Shown: positions 27,561-37,136, numbered from the stretch's first letter. The stretch: 64,000 bases of DNA from Burkholderia pseudomultivorans (GCF_001718415.1 NZ_CP013378.1:3224001-3288000), one strand, 5' to 3'. Notes: a model not told the origin generated them from the letters alone. Translations and numbers: made by a program.

Positions 27561-27815
27561 ATGACCACCCACATCACGATCGAATTCACCGACCAGGCAG
27601 CAGAAGCCATCGACGAGCAGACCAGCACGAGCTTTTCATACGACCAGGGCGCCCACGTGCCGCAACCCGGCGATTTCGTCGAGCTCGAACATTCGCAGCA
27701 GACGTTTCTGGTAATCGGCCGCGTGTTCTCGCTCAAGGCCAACTACAGCGCGGTCAAGCTCGTGCTCGACCTGCCGCCTGCGGATGACGATCACGGCTTC
27801 GACCCGGAATCGTGA
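27561..27815 (+). CDS. Hypothetical 84-residue protein
   Basis: Not recognised. It is a small, acidic, beta-rich, cytoplasmic protein with a short acidic tail (PPADDDHGFDPES). The central stretch PGDFVELEHSQQTFLVIGRVF resembles a small beta-barrel core. I chose the ATG at 27561, which has CGGGG upstream. GC-rich third positions and good composition support it as real. It is read away from higBA and converges with the LprI-like gene, 66 bases apart. It is likely Burkholderia-specific. Confidence 0.6.
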   Translation: MTTHITIEFTDQAAEAIDEQTSTSFSYDQGAHVPQPGDFVELEHSQQTFLVIGRVFSLKANYSAVKLVLDLPPADDDHGFDPES

Positions 27816-27881
27816 TTCACCGCTCCTCCGTGACACCGTCCTAAAGCGCCTCGCCAAAGCAGCCTGGCAACCGTCCCGCGC

Positions 27882-28718
27882 TCACGGAAACGTCGCCGCC
27901 GTCAGGCACCGCTCGAACCACACCGCATCGTCCCCGTCGCCGATCGGCCACATTTCCGCATCGAGCTGCGGCAAGCCGGCCGCCGGCGTGGGGGCATGGC
28001 TGTCCGCATCGGACGCCTCCGCACGCGTCCAACCCGACCGTGCCCCTCCGTTATCGCACGCCTGCGCATGCGCCTGCGCCTCGCAGAACGCAACCGGGCG
28101 CACCTTCCCGCCATCGGCCGCACTGACCGCGCGATACTGGTAGACCGCACCGGTCGCCCAGTCCTCGCTCTGGCTGCAGACGCGTGCGCGATGCTGCACG
28201 TGCACCGCGCCGAAGCACGCATACGAAACATGGGAGCCGCTGGCGTCGAGCGGAATGAAATCGCAGCTCGCGTCGAAGCCCGTCAGCGGGCCGCCGGTAT
28301 ATTTCGCCAGCCACCGGCGCTCGGCCTGGGCGCGCGCGATCAATCCTTTGTCGGAGCGATCGGCCAGTTCGGCGGTCCGCTGATCGATCATCTTGCGCAC
28401 TTCGGCGACAGCCAGCGGACGGCCTTCGTAATCGGCGTCGAGACGATTGTTGCGCGCCGCGAGCCAGCGGCGCTGGCTGCGCACCAGCATGTCGTGAACG
28501 GCGGCGTCCGGCGCAATCTTCAGCACGTCCGCATAGGCGGCATTCATCCGCGTATCGGCTGCCCGCAATCCGGCATTGCCGCAGATGCGCTTTTCGATCG
28601 CCTGCGTGGCCTTCGCGCAGTCCATCGCAAAACCCGGCCCGGCGACACCGATACCCAGCACGAACATCGCTGCCCGCCCGGCCAGCCCCACCATCGACGC
28701 CAATCGAATCCCTCGCAT
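27882..28718 (-). CDS. LprI-like (DUF1311) secreted protein
   Basis: Secreted protein of 278 residues with a signal peptide (cleavage near residue 31, GFA-MDC). The N-terminal mature part matches the LprI/DUF1311 fold: paired cysteines in MDCAKATQAIEKRICGN and then LNAAYADVLK-type helices. LprI relatives inhibit lysozyme. The C-terminal half, with four more cysteines (SCDFIP, YACFGAV, RVCSQ, FCEAQ), is unlike the standard family and is not recognised. The role as lysozyme inhibitor is inference. It is monocistronic. Confidence 0.75.
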   Translation of the reverse strand: MRGIRLASMVGLAGRAAMFVLGIGVAGPGFAMDCAKATQAIEKRICGNAGLRAADTRMNAAYADVLKIAPDAAVHDMLVRSQRRWLAARNNRLDADYEGRPLAVAEVRKMIDQRTAELADRSDKGLIARAQAERRWLAKYTGGPLTGFDASCDFIPLDASGSHVSYACFGAVHVQHRARVCSQSEDWATGAVYQYRAVSAADGGKVRPVAFCEAQAHAQACDNGGARSGWTRAEASDADSHAPTPAAGLPQLDAEMWPIGDGDDAVWFERCLTAATFP

Positions 28719-29118
28719 GCTTGCTCTCAGTCGGTTCGTTATTGTTCGGCCGCGCCGCTCGAACCCGGCGTCGCACCTCTTTTCAATTCAGGGGTGCCGC
28801 CACGCGGCAACGCCGGGCCCGCGGCGCAGGCATTATCGCCGAAACGGCCGCGCGCCATCGGACATGGCACGCGCGGGCCTGCGTTCTGATGCGAATGGGA
28901 TATCGATCGATGACCGGACAACGGTCAGCCCTGCGCGGTTGCGGGCGCGGGCATTCGGCGTCGACGGCCATGGACGGCCGTCGACGATGGCTTCCGGCGG
29001 GCGGTCGCCGCACGCGTCGTCGCGCCCGGGCACGCGACCGGCCGCCTCTCGCGCCGCCTCGCCTCACGACGCCGGCCATCCGACGGTGCGCGCCGCCGCG
29101 GCCGGCACCGCGAAATCG
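28719..29118. other. Intergenic region between LprI-like gene and phaR
   Basis: 400 bases with no supported gene. It should contain the LprI-like promoter and the phaR 3' end. I see GC-rich dyads but no U-tract terminator and no RNA gene. Confidence 0.5.
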
Positions 29119-29685
29119 CTACTTCTTCTCGGGTTCCGACGCGCCCGGCTGCTTGAACGGGAACGTGCTGAACATCGACTTCGCCTGGTTCTGCATCTGC
29201 TCCTGCATCTGCACGAACATGTTCTTCGACTGCTCGATGTAGCTGGTCATCATCCCTTGCATCATCGGCGCCTGCATGTTCATGAACTGCGACCAGATCT
29301 CCGGGTTCATCGCGTTGTTGTCGTACAGGTTCTTCGACTGATCCGCGAGCTTGTGCTGGATGTCGATGAACGCCTGGATGTTCTTTTCCAGGTACGTACC
29401 CATCATGCCCTGCATCGCATGGCCGTAGAAGCGGATGATCTGCGACAGCATCGACGACGAGAACATCGGCACGCCGCCGCTTTCCTCTTCGAGAATGATC
29501 TGCAGCAGGATGCTGCGCGTCAGGTCTTCATTGGATTTCGCATCGACGACCTTGAAATCCTCCTGGTCCAGCACGAGTTGCTTCACGTCGGTAAGCGTGA
29601 TGTACGTGCTCGTCTCGGTATCGTAGAGCCGGCGGTTCGGATACTTCTTGATGAGCCGTTCGGCCGTCTTCTTTGTAGTAGTCAT
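29119..29685 (-). CDS. phaR: Polyhydroxyalkanoate synthesis repressor PhaR
   Basis: Transcriptional repressor of phasin and PHA genes that also binds PHA granules, 188 residues. The N-terminal DNA-binding PHB_acc_N domain includes KKYPNRRLYDTETSTYITL. Two central PHB_acc domains contain the FSSSMLSQIIRFYGHAMQ region, followed by a Gln/Met-rich C-terminus (QEQMQNQAKSMFS). It is the last gene of the pha cluster, 118 bases after phaB. A hairpin (CCCCGCC/GGCGGGG, 29724-29751) sits between them without a U-tract. Confidence 0.92.
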   Translation of the reverse strand: MTTTKKTAERLIKKYPNRRLYDTETSTYITLTDVKQLVLDQEDFKVVDAKSNEDLTRSILLQIILEEESGGVPMFSSSMLSQIIRFYGHAMQGMMGTYLEKNIQAFIDIQHKLADQSKNLYDNNAMNPEIWSQFMNMQAPMMQGMMTSYIEQSKNMFVQMQEQMQNQAKSMFSTFPFKQPGASEPEKK

Positions 29686-29803
29686 GTAACGCCTTTGAGT
29701 GCAGCGTAGCGCAAGTGACGAATCCCCGCCTCCCGAAACCGGGTGGCGGGGCGCTTCGGAAACACCGGGCCGCGCGGCTGTCCGGCCCGCGCCGCCCGGG
29801 GGT

Positions 29804-30544
29804 TCAGCCCATGTGCAGGCCGCCGTTCAGCGAGAAGTCGGCACCCGTCGCGAAGCCGGAATCGTTCGACGCGAGCCACGCGACGATCGAGCCGATTTCG
29901 TCCGGCCCGCCGAGGCGGCGCACCGGGATCGTCGCGACGATCTTCTCGAGCACGTCCGGACGGATCGCCTTCACCATGTCGGTGCCGATGTAGCCCGGCG
30001 ACACGGTGTTGACCGTCACGCCCTTCGTCGCGACTTCCTGCGCGAGCGACATCGTGAAGCCGTGGATACCGGCCTTCGCGGTCGAGTAGTTGGTCTGGCC
30101 GAATTGCCCCTTCTGACCGTTCACCGACGAGATGTTGATGATGCGGCCCCAGCCACGCTCGACCATCCCGTCGATCACCTGTTTCGTCACGTTGAACAGG
30201 CTCGTCAGGTTGGTATCGATGACGGCAGTCCAGTCTTCATGCGTCATCTTGCGGAACACGACGTCGCGCGTGATGCCCGCGTTGTTGACCAGCACGTCGA
30301 TTTCGCCGACTTCGGCCTTGACCTTGTCGAACGCCGCCTTGGTCGAGTCCCAGTCGCCGACGTTGCCTTCCGACGCGATGAAATCGTAGCCGAGCGCCTT
30401 CTGGTCCTCGAGCCACTTCACGCGACGCGGCGAGTTCGGGCCGCAGCCTGCCACCACCTTGAAGCCGTCTTTCGACAGGCGCTGGCAAATGCTGGTGCCG
30501 ATGCCGCCCATCCCGCCCGTTACGTAAGCAATTCGCTGAGACAT
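29804..30544 (-). CDS. phaB: Acetoacetyl-CoA reductase PhaB
   Basis: Reduces acetoacetyl-CoA to R-3-hydroxybutyryl-CoA with NADPH for PHB synthesis. It is a short-chain dehydrogenase of 246 residues. The cofactor loop TGGMGGIG is at the N-terminus. The catalytic Ser (INISSVNG), Tyr and Lys (QTNYSTAKAG) are intact. The conserved SPGYIGTDM follows. I chose the ATG at 30544 (MSQRIAYVTGG), three codons inside the longest frame. It lies 114 bases after phaA, with a long GC-rich hairpin between. Confidence 0.95.
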   Translation of the reverse strand: MSQRIAYVTGGMGGIGTSICQRLSKDGFKVVAGCGPNSPRRVKWLEDQKALGYDFIASEGNVGDWDSTKAAFDKVKAEVGEIDVLVNNAGITRDVVFRKMTHEDWTAVIDTNLTSLFNVTKQVIDGMVERGWGRIINISSVNGQKGQFGQTNYSTAKAGIHGFTMSLAQEVATKGVTVNTVSPGYIGTDMVKAIRPDVLEKIVATIPVRRLGGPDEIGSIVAWLASNDSGFATGADFSLNGGLHMG

Positions 30545-30603
30545 AAATCTCACTCCATTTTTTGGTTTCGAGAGTTGCCGAAGCCCCCTCTGACTTCACG
30601 CGA

Positions 30604-30631
30604 CGCCGGCCGGTGCTGCAACCGGCCGGCG
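30604..30631 (-). other. Intercistronic hairpin between phaA and phaB
   Basis: Perfect 11-base arms (30604-30614 and 30621-30631, CGCCGGCCGGT/ACCGGCCGGCG) with loop GCTGCA. No U-tract follows, so it is more likely an mRNA-stability or processing hairpin than a terminator. Confidence 0.6.
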
Positions 30632-30658
30632 CCGGGATACGGTTGGCCGGACAGCCGC

Positions 30659-31840
30659 TTACGGACGCTCGACCGCGAGCGCGACGCCCATCCCGCCGCC
30701 GATGCACAGCGACGCCAGCCCGCGCTTCGCATCGCGCTTGACCATCTCGTGCAGCAGCGTCACCAGGATCCGGCAGCCCGACGCGCCGATCGGATGGCCG
30801 ATCGCGATCGCCCCGCCGTTCACGTTCACCTTCGACGTGTCCCAGCCCATCTGCTTGTGCACCGCCAGCGCCTGCGCCGCGAACGCCTCGTTGATCTCCA
30901 TCAGGTCCAGGTCGCCCGGCGTCCAGCCCGCACGCTCCAGGCAGCGGCGCGATGCCGGCACCGGACCCATGCCCATCACGCTCGGATCGACGCCCGCGTT
31001 CGCGTAGGCCTTGATCCGCGCGAGCGGCGTCAGCCCCAGCGCCTCGGCGCGCCTGGCCGACATCACCAGCACCGCCGCCGCGCCGTCGTTGATCCCCGAC
31101 GCGTTGGCCGCCGTCACCGTGCCGTCCTTCGCGAACGCCGGCTTCAGGCCCGCGAGCGACTCCGCCGTCACGCCGTGACGCACGAACTCGTCCGTCTTGA
31201 ACTGCAGCGGCTCGCCCTTGCGCTGCGGGATCGACACCGGCACGATCTCGTCGTCGAAGCGGCCCGCCTTTTGCGCGGCCTCGGCCTTGTTCTGCGACAG
31301 CGCCGCGAACGCGTCCTGCTCTTCGCGCGTGATCCCGTATTCCTTCGCGACGTTCTCCGCCGTGATCCCCATGTGGTACTGGTTGTACACATCCCACAGC
31401 CCGTCGACGATCATCGTGTCGACCAGCTTCGCGTCGCCCATCCGGAAGCCGTCGCGCGAGCCCGGCAGCACGTGCGGCGCCGCGCTCATGTTCTCCTGGC
31501 CGCCCGCGATCACGATGTCCGCGTCGCCCGCGACGATCGCGTTGGCCGCCAGCATCACCGCCTTCAGGCCCGAGCCGCACACCTTGTTGATCGTCATCCC
31601 CGGCACCGCGCTCGGCAGCCCGGCCTTGATCAGCGACTGGCGCGCCGGATTCTGGCCCGAGCCCGCCGTCAGCACCTGGCCCAGGATCACTTCGCTCACC
31701 TGCTCGGGCTTCACGCCCGCACGCTCCAGCACCGCGCGAACCACCGTCGCGCCCAGCTCCGGTGCCGCGATCTTCGCCAGCGAACCGCCGAATTTGCCGA
31801 CCGCGGTCCGCGCGGCCGATACGATCACTACGTCCGTCAT
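30659..31840 (-). CDS. phaA: Acetyl-CoA acetyltransferase (beta-ketothiolase) PhaA
   Basis: Condenses two acetyl-CoA to acetoacetyl-CoA, the first PHB step. It is a thiolase of 393 residues, the standard length. The nucleophilic Cys88 is in [10 protein letters not shown], the catalytic His in [10 protein letters not shown] and the second Cys379 in [11 protein letters not shown] chose the ATG at 31840, which follows GGAGGAAAGGGAAA. It is cut off from phaC by a hairpin with a seven-T tail, so a separate promoter or read-through must supply it. Confidence 0.95.
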   Translation of the reverse strand: MTDVVIVSAARTAVGKFGGSLAKIAAPELGATVVRAVLERAGVKPEQVSEVILGQVLTAGSGQNPARQSLIKAGLPSAVPGMTINKVCGSGLKAVMLAANAIVAGDADIVIAGGQENMSAAPHVLPGSRDGFRMGDAKLVDTMIVDGLWDVYNQYHMGITAENVAKEYGITREEQDAFAALSQNKAEAAQKAGRFDDEIVPVSIPQRKGEPLQFKTDEFVRHGVTAESLAGLKPAFAKDGTVTAANASGINDGAAAVLVMSARRAEALGLTPLARIKAYANAGVDPSVMGMGPVPASRRCLERAGWTPGDLDLMEINEAFAAQALAVHKQMGWDTSKVNVNGGAIAIGHPIGASGCRILVTLLHEMVKRDAKRGLASLCIGGGMGVALAVERP

Positions 31841-31891
31841 TTCCCTTTCCTCCAGGCCCGCGCGACACGGCGCATCGCTACCAGCCCTGTT

Positions 31892-31925
31892 AAAAAAACC
31901 GCGGCGCACCGGACAGCGTGCGCCG
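31892..31925 (-). terminator. Rho-independent terminator between phaC and phaA
   Basis: Eight-base arms CGGCGCAC/GTGCGCCG (31902-31909 and 31918-31925), followed on the minus strand by CGG and seven T (complement of 31892-31898). Confidence 0.75.
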
Positions 31926-31939
31926 TCGTCCAGCTTTCG

Positions 31940-33805
31940 TCAATCGCGCTGCAATACGTAGCGGCCCGGCGCCGGCTCGATCACCGGGAACTGCGCGGAG
32001 CCCGGTTCGGCAGGCGGCGCGACCTTGCGGCCGCCGTACTGGTCGAGCCATTCGACCCAGGTCGTCCACCAGCTGCCCGGATGCTCGGTCGCACCGGCGA
32101 ACCAGTCGTCCGCGTCGGCCGGCAGGTCGCCGTCGTCGACCCAATAGCTGCGCTTCTTCTTGGCCGGCGGGTTGATCACGCCGGCGATATGCCCGGACGC
32201 GCCGAGCACGAACTTCAGCGGCCCCGTCAGGATCGACGTCGACGCATAGGCCGTCTGCCACGGCACGATGTGATCCTCGCGCGACCCGTAGATGAAGGTC
32301 GGCACGTCGATCCGCGACAGGTCGACCGGCTCGCCGCATACGGTCAGCGCGCCCGGCTCGCGCAGCTTGTTCTCGAGATAGGTATTGCGCAGGTACCACG
32401 CGTACATCGGCCCGGGCAGGCTCGTCGAATCGCTGTTCCAGTACAGCAGGTCGAACGGCGCCGGCGTGCGGCCCTTCAGGTAGTTGTCGACGACGTAGTT
32501 CCACACGAGATCGTTCGGGCGCAGGAACGAGAACGTGTTCGCGAACTCGACGCCGCGCATCAGCCCCGGCGGCGCGCCGTTCTTGCCGCCGATCGTCTGC
32601 TCGCGCATCTGCACGTGCGCCTCGTCGACGAACACGTCGAGGATGCCCGTATCGGTGAAGTCGAGCATCGCGGTCAGCAGCGTCATCGATGCGGCCGGAT
32701 GTTCACCGCGGGCGGCCAGCACCGCGAGCGCGGTGGCGAGCATCGTGCCGCCGACGCAGAAGCCGAGCGTGTTGATCTGCTCGCGACCGCTGATCTGCTG
32801 CACGGCGTCGATCGCCGCGAGCAGCCCTTCGTTCATGTAGTCGTCCCACGTCTTGTGCGCGACCGACGCATCGGCGTTGCGCCACGACACGAGGAACACC
32901 TGATGGCCGTTCGACAGCGCGTGCGCGACCAGCGAATTCTCGGGCTGCAGGTCGAGGATGTAGAACTTGTTGATGCACGGCGGCACGATCAGCAGCGGCC
33001 GCTCGAACACCTGGTCCGTCTTCGGCGCGTACTGGATCAGCTGGATCAGGTCGTTCTCGTAGACGACCGAGCCTTCGGTACACCCGAGGTTCTTGCCGAC
33101 CACGAACTGCGATTCATCGGTCTGCGAAATCTTTCCGCGCTGCATGTCGCCGAGCAGGTTCATCATCCCCTGCCGCAGGCTTTCGCCCTGCGTCTCGAGA
33201 ATCGATTTCTGCGCATCGGGATTGAGCGCGAGGAAGTTGCTCGGCGCGGCGGCAGCCGTCCATTGCTGGACCGTGAAACGGATGCGCTCGCGCGTCTTCG
33301 GATCGGTCTCGAGCGCGTCGGCCAGTTCCTGCAGATAGCGCGCATTGAGCAGATACCACGCGGCCGCGAACGCATGCGCGGGCGACGCCTTCCACGCGTC
33401 GCCGCTGAAGCGGCGGTCCTTCAGCTCGGGCGACTCCAGCTTCGCGGCGACGGCCTGCTGCATCAGCGTCATGCAGTCGCGCGCATAGTCGGCCTGCAGT
33501 TTCTGAAGCCGCTCGGGCGGGATCGCGGCAGCCGGCAGCTTCAGCCCCGCGAACGGCGACGCGGCGCCGCCGAAATCGGGCATCGACGGCATCTGGAACG
33601 GGAACGAAGTCGGGAACTGGAATGTCGCGAACGGATTCACCGCGGCCGATGCGGTCGCGGCGCGCGCCGGATCCGCAAAACCGCGCCACGCGTTCACCCA
33701 CGCCTCGAACATCTGCTGCATCGGCTGGGCTGCCGGACCGAATCCCGCGCTGCCCGCGGAAGTGCCCGCCTGAGCGGACGTCGACGAATTTTTCGATGCT
33801 GTCAT
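31940..33805 (-). CDS. phaC: Class I polyhydroxyalkanoate synthase PhaC
   Basis: Polymerises R-3-hydroxyacyl-CoA into PHA on the granule surface. It has 621 residues, consistent with class I synthases. The lipase-like box GFCVGG carries the catalytic cysteine. Asp and His partners are found later (GSREDHIVPW, GASGHIAGVINPP). The first 70 residues are Ser/Thr/Ala-rich and poorly conserved. I chose the ATG at 33805, with an AAGG site upstream; the frame runs 28 codons further without support. It is first in the pha cluster. Confidence 0.93.
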   Translation of the reverse strand: MTASKNSSTSAQAGTSAGSAGFGPAAQPMQQMFEAWVNAWRGFADPARAATASAAVNPFATFQFPTSFPFQMPSMPDFGGAASPFAGLKLPAAAIPPERLQKLQADYARDCMTLMQQAVAAKLESPELKDRRFSGDAWKASPAHAFAAAWYLLNARYLQELADALETDPKTRERIRFTVQQWTAAAAPSNFLALNPDAQKSILETQGESLRQGMMNLLGDMQRGKISQTDESQFVVGKNLGCTEGSVVYENDLIQLIQYAPKTDQVFERPLLIVPPCINKFYILDLQPENSLVAHALSNGHQVFLVSWRNADASVAHKTWDDYMNEGLLAAIDAVQQISGREQINTLGFCVGGTMLATALAVLAARGEHPAASMTLLTAMLDFTDTGILDVFVDEAHVQMREQTIGGKNGAPPGLMRGVEFANTFSFLRPNDLVWNYVVDNYLKGRTPAPFDLLYWNSDSTSLPGPMYAWYLRNTYLENKLREPGALTVCGEPVDLSRIDVPTFIYGSREDHIVPWQTAYASTSILTGPLKFVLGASGHIAGVINPPAKKKRSYWVDDGDLPADADDWFAGATEHPGSWWTTWVEWLDQYGGRKVAPPAEPGSAQFPVIEPAPGRYVLQRD

Positions 33806-34167
33806 TACCTGCCTTACCGGTGATTCCTGAGCGTCAATCGTGAAATCCTGCTCGCTGCGCGGCATGCCGGCTGCGAGCCGGGCCGTCATGTCCTGGAGAG
33901 GCGTCTCCAGATTCTGCCGCAGTGCGGTATTTTTATCATTATCGTTTTCCCCATGTGAAGCGCCACATCAAACCGCTGAACATTTCAGCCCGGAGATAAT
34001 CCACGCGCAACAGGCGGGACAAGGCTTTCGGAGAAACATAAAACATTTTGATTGACTTGACTCCGCGATTTTTCATTCGGTCGCGCATGCGGCGCCGCCG
34101 TGTCGCATCAATATCGAGATAACCCGATTTCGCAACGCAGCAAAATGCATCCGCATGCGCGACGCGG
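33806..34167. other. Intergenic region upstream of phaC
   Basis: About 360 bases of noticeably lower GC than the flanks. It contains a CTGGAGA/TCTCCAG dyad (33893-33910). An A/T-rich stretch is near 33925-33945 (GATAATGATAAAAAT on the minus strand), which may be the phaC -10 region. No gene is seen. Confidence 0.5.
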
Positions 34168-35007
34168 TCAATCGGCCAGCCAGATCGCCGCGGCCATGCG
34201 GCCCGTGACGCGATCGCGTCGGTACGAGTAGTACCGTTCGCGTTCGGCGACCGTGCAGGCGGTCCCGCCGCTCACGTGCGCGACGCCGGCACGCGCCAGG
34301 CGCAGACGCGCGAGTGCATACAGGTCGGCGAGGAACTTGCCGGGCGCGCCGTCGAGCGCGACGAACGCGCGCCGGGTTTCATCATGCTCCGACTGCGGGG
34401 CCGTGTCGAGAAATGCGTCGCGCACGTCCGCGCCGACCTCGAAGGCCCGCGGGCCGATTGCCGGCCCGAGGAAAGCATGCAGTTCGCTCGCATCGCCGCC
34501 TGCGAGCGTCGCGACGCGTGCCGCGGTCTGCTCGACGATGCCGGCCGCGAGCCCGCGCCAACCCGCGTGCGCCGCGCCCACCGCGCGCCCCTGCGCATCG
34601 CAGAGCAGCACCGGCAGGCAATCGGCGACCATCACGACGCAGACGGCGCCCGCGCGGTCGGTAACGCTCGCGTCGGCCCGTACCGGCGCTGCGGCAGCGG
34701 GCGCGGCCGCAATGACTTCGTCCGCACGCACGATCTGCGCGCCGTGGACCTGCTCGAGCCACGCCGCATCCGGCTGGCCGGCCAGCGCGAGCAGTCGCGC
34801 ACGGTTCTCGGCGACATGCGCCGGGTCGTCGCCCGTATGCAGGCCGAGATTCATCCCGCCCGGCAACACTGCGCCGTCGCGCCAGCGCCCGTAAGGGCCC
34901 TCGCTGACGCCGCCGTTGCGCGTCGTGATCAAGGCGCGCACGCGCGGCGACACCTGCCAGTCGGGCTGCACGCAATCCTGCCAGGTCAGCGGGTTGGTCA
35001 TCGGCAC
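34168..35007 (-). CDS. pgeF: PgeF/YfiH-family multicopper-type polyphenol oxidase / purine nucleoside phosphorylase
   Basis: YfiH/LACC1-family enzyme of 279 residues; members act as purine nucleoside phosphorylase/deaminase, and E. coli PgeF edits peptidoglycan precursors. The conserved core CVVMVADCLPVLLCD and the AHAGWRGL motif with its histidine are intact. The GTG at 35007 begins one base after the rluD stop. It has AGGAGG five bases upstream, encoded by the last acidic codons of rluD; an internal ATG at 35001 is the alternative. It forms a two-gene operon with rluD. Confidence 0.88.
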   Translation of the reverse strand: MPMTNPLTWQDCVQPDWQVSPRVRALITTRNGGVSEGPYGRWRDGAVLPGGMNLGLHTGDDPAHVAENRARLLALAGQPDAAWLEQVHGAQIVRADEVIAAAPAAAAPVRADASVTDRAGAVCVVMVADCLPVLLCDAQGRAVGAAHAGWRGLAAGIVEQTAARVATLAGGDASELHAFLGPAIGPRAFEVGADVRDAFLDTAPQSEHDETRRAFVALDGAPGKFLADLYALARLRLARAGVAHVSGGTACTVAERERYYSYRRDRVTGRMAAAIWLAD

Positions 35008-36210
35008 TCAATCCTCCTCGTCGTCCGCGTACGACCCATCGTCGTGGTAATCGCCGCCAAAATCATCGTCATAGCCACCGTCGTCGTCGAAATCCTCGTC
35101 GTTCTGCCCGAAGCCGAGCGCCTCGACGAGCGCGTTCATGTCGTCCGGCAACGGGCAGCGCCACTGCATCGCCTTGCCCGTGACCGGATGGATCAGGCCC
35201 AGCCGCCACGCATGCAGCGCCTGGCGCGCGAAACCGTTCGGCAGCGCCGCGACCGAGCGCTTGCCGCGTGCACGGCCGTAGACCGGGTCGCCCAGCAGCG
35301 GATGCCCGACATGCGAGCAATGCACGCGGATCTGGTGCGTGCGACCGGTTTCGAGATCGCACTGGATCGCGGACACGGGCTGACGTTGCCACACGCATGT
35401 GTCAACCGTGCGGAAATGCGTGCGCGCAGGCTTGCCGGATGCGCCGGTGACGACCGCCATGCGCGTGCGTTCGCGCGGATCGCGGCCGATCGGCGCGTCA
35501 ATCGTGCCGTCCTCGGGCATCATGCCCCACACGAGCGCGAAATAGCGGCGCTTGACCGTGCGCGCCTGCAGCTGGCGCACGAGATCGGTCTGCGCGGCGA
35601 GCGTGCGCGCGACCACCATCAGGCCCGACGTTTCCTTGTCGAGGCGGTGGACGATCCCCGCGCGCGGCAGGCCGGCCGCCGCGTCGCCGTAGCGATGCAG
35701 CAGCCCGTTGAGGATCGTGCCGCTCCAGTTGCCGGCGGCCGGATGCACGACGAGGCCGGCCGGCTTGTTGATGACGACGAGCGCGTCGTCCTCGTAGACG
35801 ACGTCGAGCGGCACCGGCTCCGGCGTGAACGCAAGCTGTTCGGGGAGCAGATCGGGCACCAGCTCGATCGTCGCGCCGAGCGGCACCGGCTGACGGATCT
35901 TCGCCGGTGCGCCGTCGATGCGCACGCGCTGCGCATCGATCCAGCTCTGCAGCCGGCTGCGGGAGAATTCGGGGAACAACTGGGCAAGCGCCTTGTCGAG
36001 TCGTTCGCCGGCGAGCGACGCGGGTACTTCGACGATGCGCGGCGCATCGTCGCCCGCCGCCGGCGGCACGCCGGACGGCTGCAACGCGTCGCCGGTCAGA
36101 TCGTCGTCGAGGGAATCCCCGGAGGCAACGTCGGCGGGCCGATCGCTTGGGCTATAATCTTCGCGATTTGGCTTGCCCTGCGGGGCATTCTGCGAACTTG
36201 AACGGGTCAT
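35008..36210 (-). CDS. rluD: 23S rRNA pseudouridine synthase RluD
   Basis: Makes pseudouridines in helix 69 of 23S rRNA. It has 400 residues, longer than the usual 320 or so because of both ends. An S4-like RNA-binding domain covers about residues 68-105. The catalytic Asp191 is in [12 protein letters not shown]. The first 58 residues are a disordered polar head, and residues 370-400 are an unusual acidic tail of Asp/Glu/Gly/Tyr. It is divergent from bamD and coupled to pgeF. RluC/RluD paralogy leaves slight doubt on target. Confidence 0.9.
   Translation of the reverse strand: MTRSSSQNAPQGKPNREDYSPSDRPADVASGDSLDDDLTGDALQPSGVPPAAGDDAPRIVEVPASLAGERLDKALAQLFPEFSRSRLQSWIDAQRVRIDGAPAKIRQPVPLGATIELVPDLLPEQLAFTPEPVPLDVVYEDDALVVINKPAGLVVHPAAGNWSGTILNGLLHRYGDAAAGLPRAGIVHRLDKETSGLMVVARTLAAQTDLVRQLQARTVKRRYFALVWGMMPEDGTIDAPIGRDPRERTRMAVVTGASGKPARTHFRTVDTCVWQRQPVSAIQCDLETGRTHQIRVHCSHVGHPLLGDPVYGRARGKRSVAALPNGFARQALHAWRLGLIHPVTGKAMQWRCPLPDDMNALVEALGFGQNDEDFDDDGGYDDDFGGDYHDDGSYADDEED
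36153..36158 (+). promoter_or_regulatory. Candidate -10 of bamD inside the rluD 5' coding region
   Basis: TATAAT, a perfect consensus -10, is read on the plus strand about 94 bases before the bamD start and inside the first codons of rluD. No clear -35 is seen 17 bases upstream. Confidence 0.5.
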
Positions 36211-36251
36211 TTAGACTGGGTCACCGAGACTTGAAGCTAGGACATGCGAGC

Positions 36252-37076
36252 ATGATGAATTCGACCAAACGCACGGCCAGAACCGTCGCCGCCCGGGCTG
36301 CGGCGGTAGCGGCCGCGGCCCTCATCGCCGGCTGCCACGGCTTGCCGCAGAAGCAGGACGAGACGGCTACCTGGTCGAACAACAAATTATACTCAGAGGC
36401 CCAGGACGCACTGTCCGGCGGCGACTGGGGCAAGTGCGCGAAATATTTCGAAGCGCTGCAGGGCCGCGACCCGTTCGGTCATTTCGCGCAGCAGGCGCAG
36501 ATCAACGTCGCGTACTGCAACTGGAAGGACAACGAAACGGCCGCCGCCGACCAGGCCGTCGACCGCTTCATCCAGCTCCACCCGGATCACCCCGACATCC
36601 CGTACGCGTACTACCTGAAAGGGATGATCCACTTCAACGACGATCTCGGGCTGTTCGGCCGCTTCTCCGGCCAGGACATGAGCGAGCGCGATCCGCAGGC
36701 GCTGCGCGAATCGTACGATGCGTTCAAGGTCGTCGTCGATCGCTATCCGAAGAGCAAATACGCGCCCGACGCCGCGGCGCGGATGCGCTACATCGTCAAC
36801 GCGCTCGCGTCGCACGAGGTGCATGCGGCCGACTACTACTACCGGCGCGGCGCATATGTCGCGGCGATCAACCGCGCGCAGCTCGCGATCAAGGATTACA
36901 AGGGCGCCCCGGCGATCGAGGATGCGCTGCACATCATGATCCTGTCGTACGGCAAGCTGAACCAGCCGCAACTCGCCGAAGACACCAAGCGCGTGCTCGC
37001 GGGCACGTTCCCGGACAGCCCGTACATCACGGGCCATGCACGCCCCGGCACGAAGAAGTCGTGGTGGCAGTTCTGA
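36252..37076 (+). CDS. bamD: Outer membrane assembly lipoprotein BamD
   Basis: Essential lipoprotein of the BAM complex that folds outer-membrane proteins, 274 residues. The lipobox LIAGC puts the lipidated Cys at residue 28. Tetratricopeptide repeats follow, with the conserved NVAYCNWKDNE, HPDIPYAYYLKG and SERDPQALRESYDAF stretches. The start is the first of two ATGs (36252, 36255). It is monocistronic on the plus strand and ended by a bidirectional terminator. BamB of the same complex is encoded near 55 kb. Confidence 0.95.
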   Translation: MMNSTKRTARTVAARAAAVAAAALIAGCHGLPQKQDETATWSNNKLYSEAQDALSGGDWGKCAKYFEALQGRDPFGHFAQQAQINVAYCNWKDNETAAADQAVDRFIQLHPDHPDIPYAYYLKGMIHFNDDLGLFGRFSGQDMSERDPQALRESYDAFKVVVDRYPKSKYAPDAAARMRYIVNALASHEVHAADYYYRRGAYVAAINRAQLAIKDYKGAPAIEDALHIMILSYGKLNQPQLAEDTKRVLAGTFPDSPYITGHARPGTKKSWWQF

Positions 37077-37108
37077 ACGACGCTGCCTGCGGCGGCTGCC
37101 GCACCAAT

Positions 37109-37136
37109 AAAAAACCCGGCCTGAGCCGGGTTTTTT
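37109..37136. terminator. Bidirectional terminator between bamD and the helicase gene
   Basis: Arms AACCCGGC/GCCGGGTT with loop CTGA. Six T follow on the plus strand and six on the minus strand. Confidence 0.9.

Noticed and set aside
29699..33823. Very long open frame on the plus strand opposite the pha cluster
   Set aside because: It is a shadow of GC-rich codons on the other strand. The proteins it would encode are Arg/His/Asp repeats with no family match.
34040..34062. FNR-like sequence TTGATTGACTTGAC upstream of phaC
   Set aside because: It is a direct repeat, not an inverted repeat, so it lacks the dyad required for FNR/Anr.
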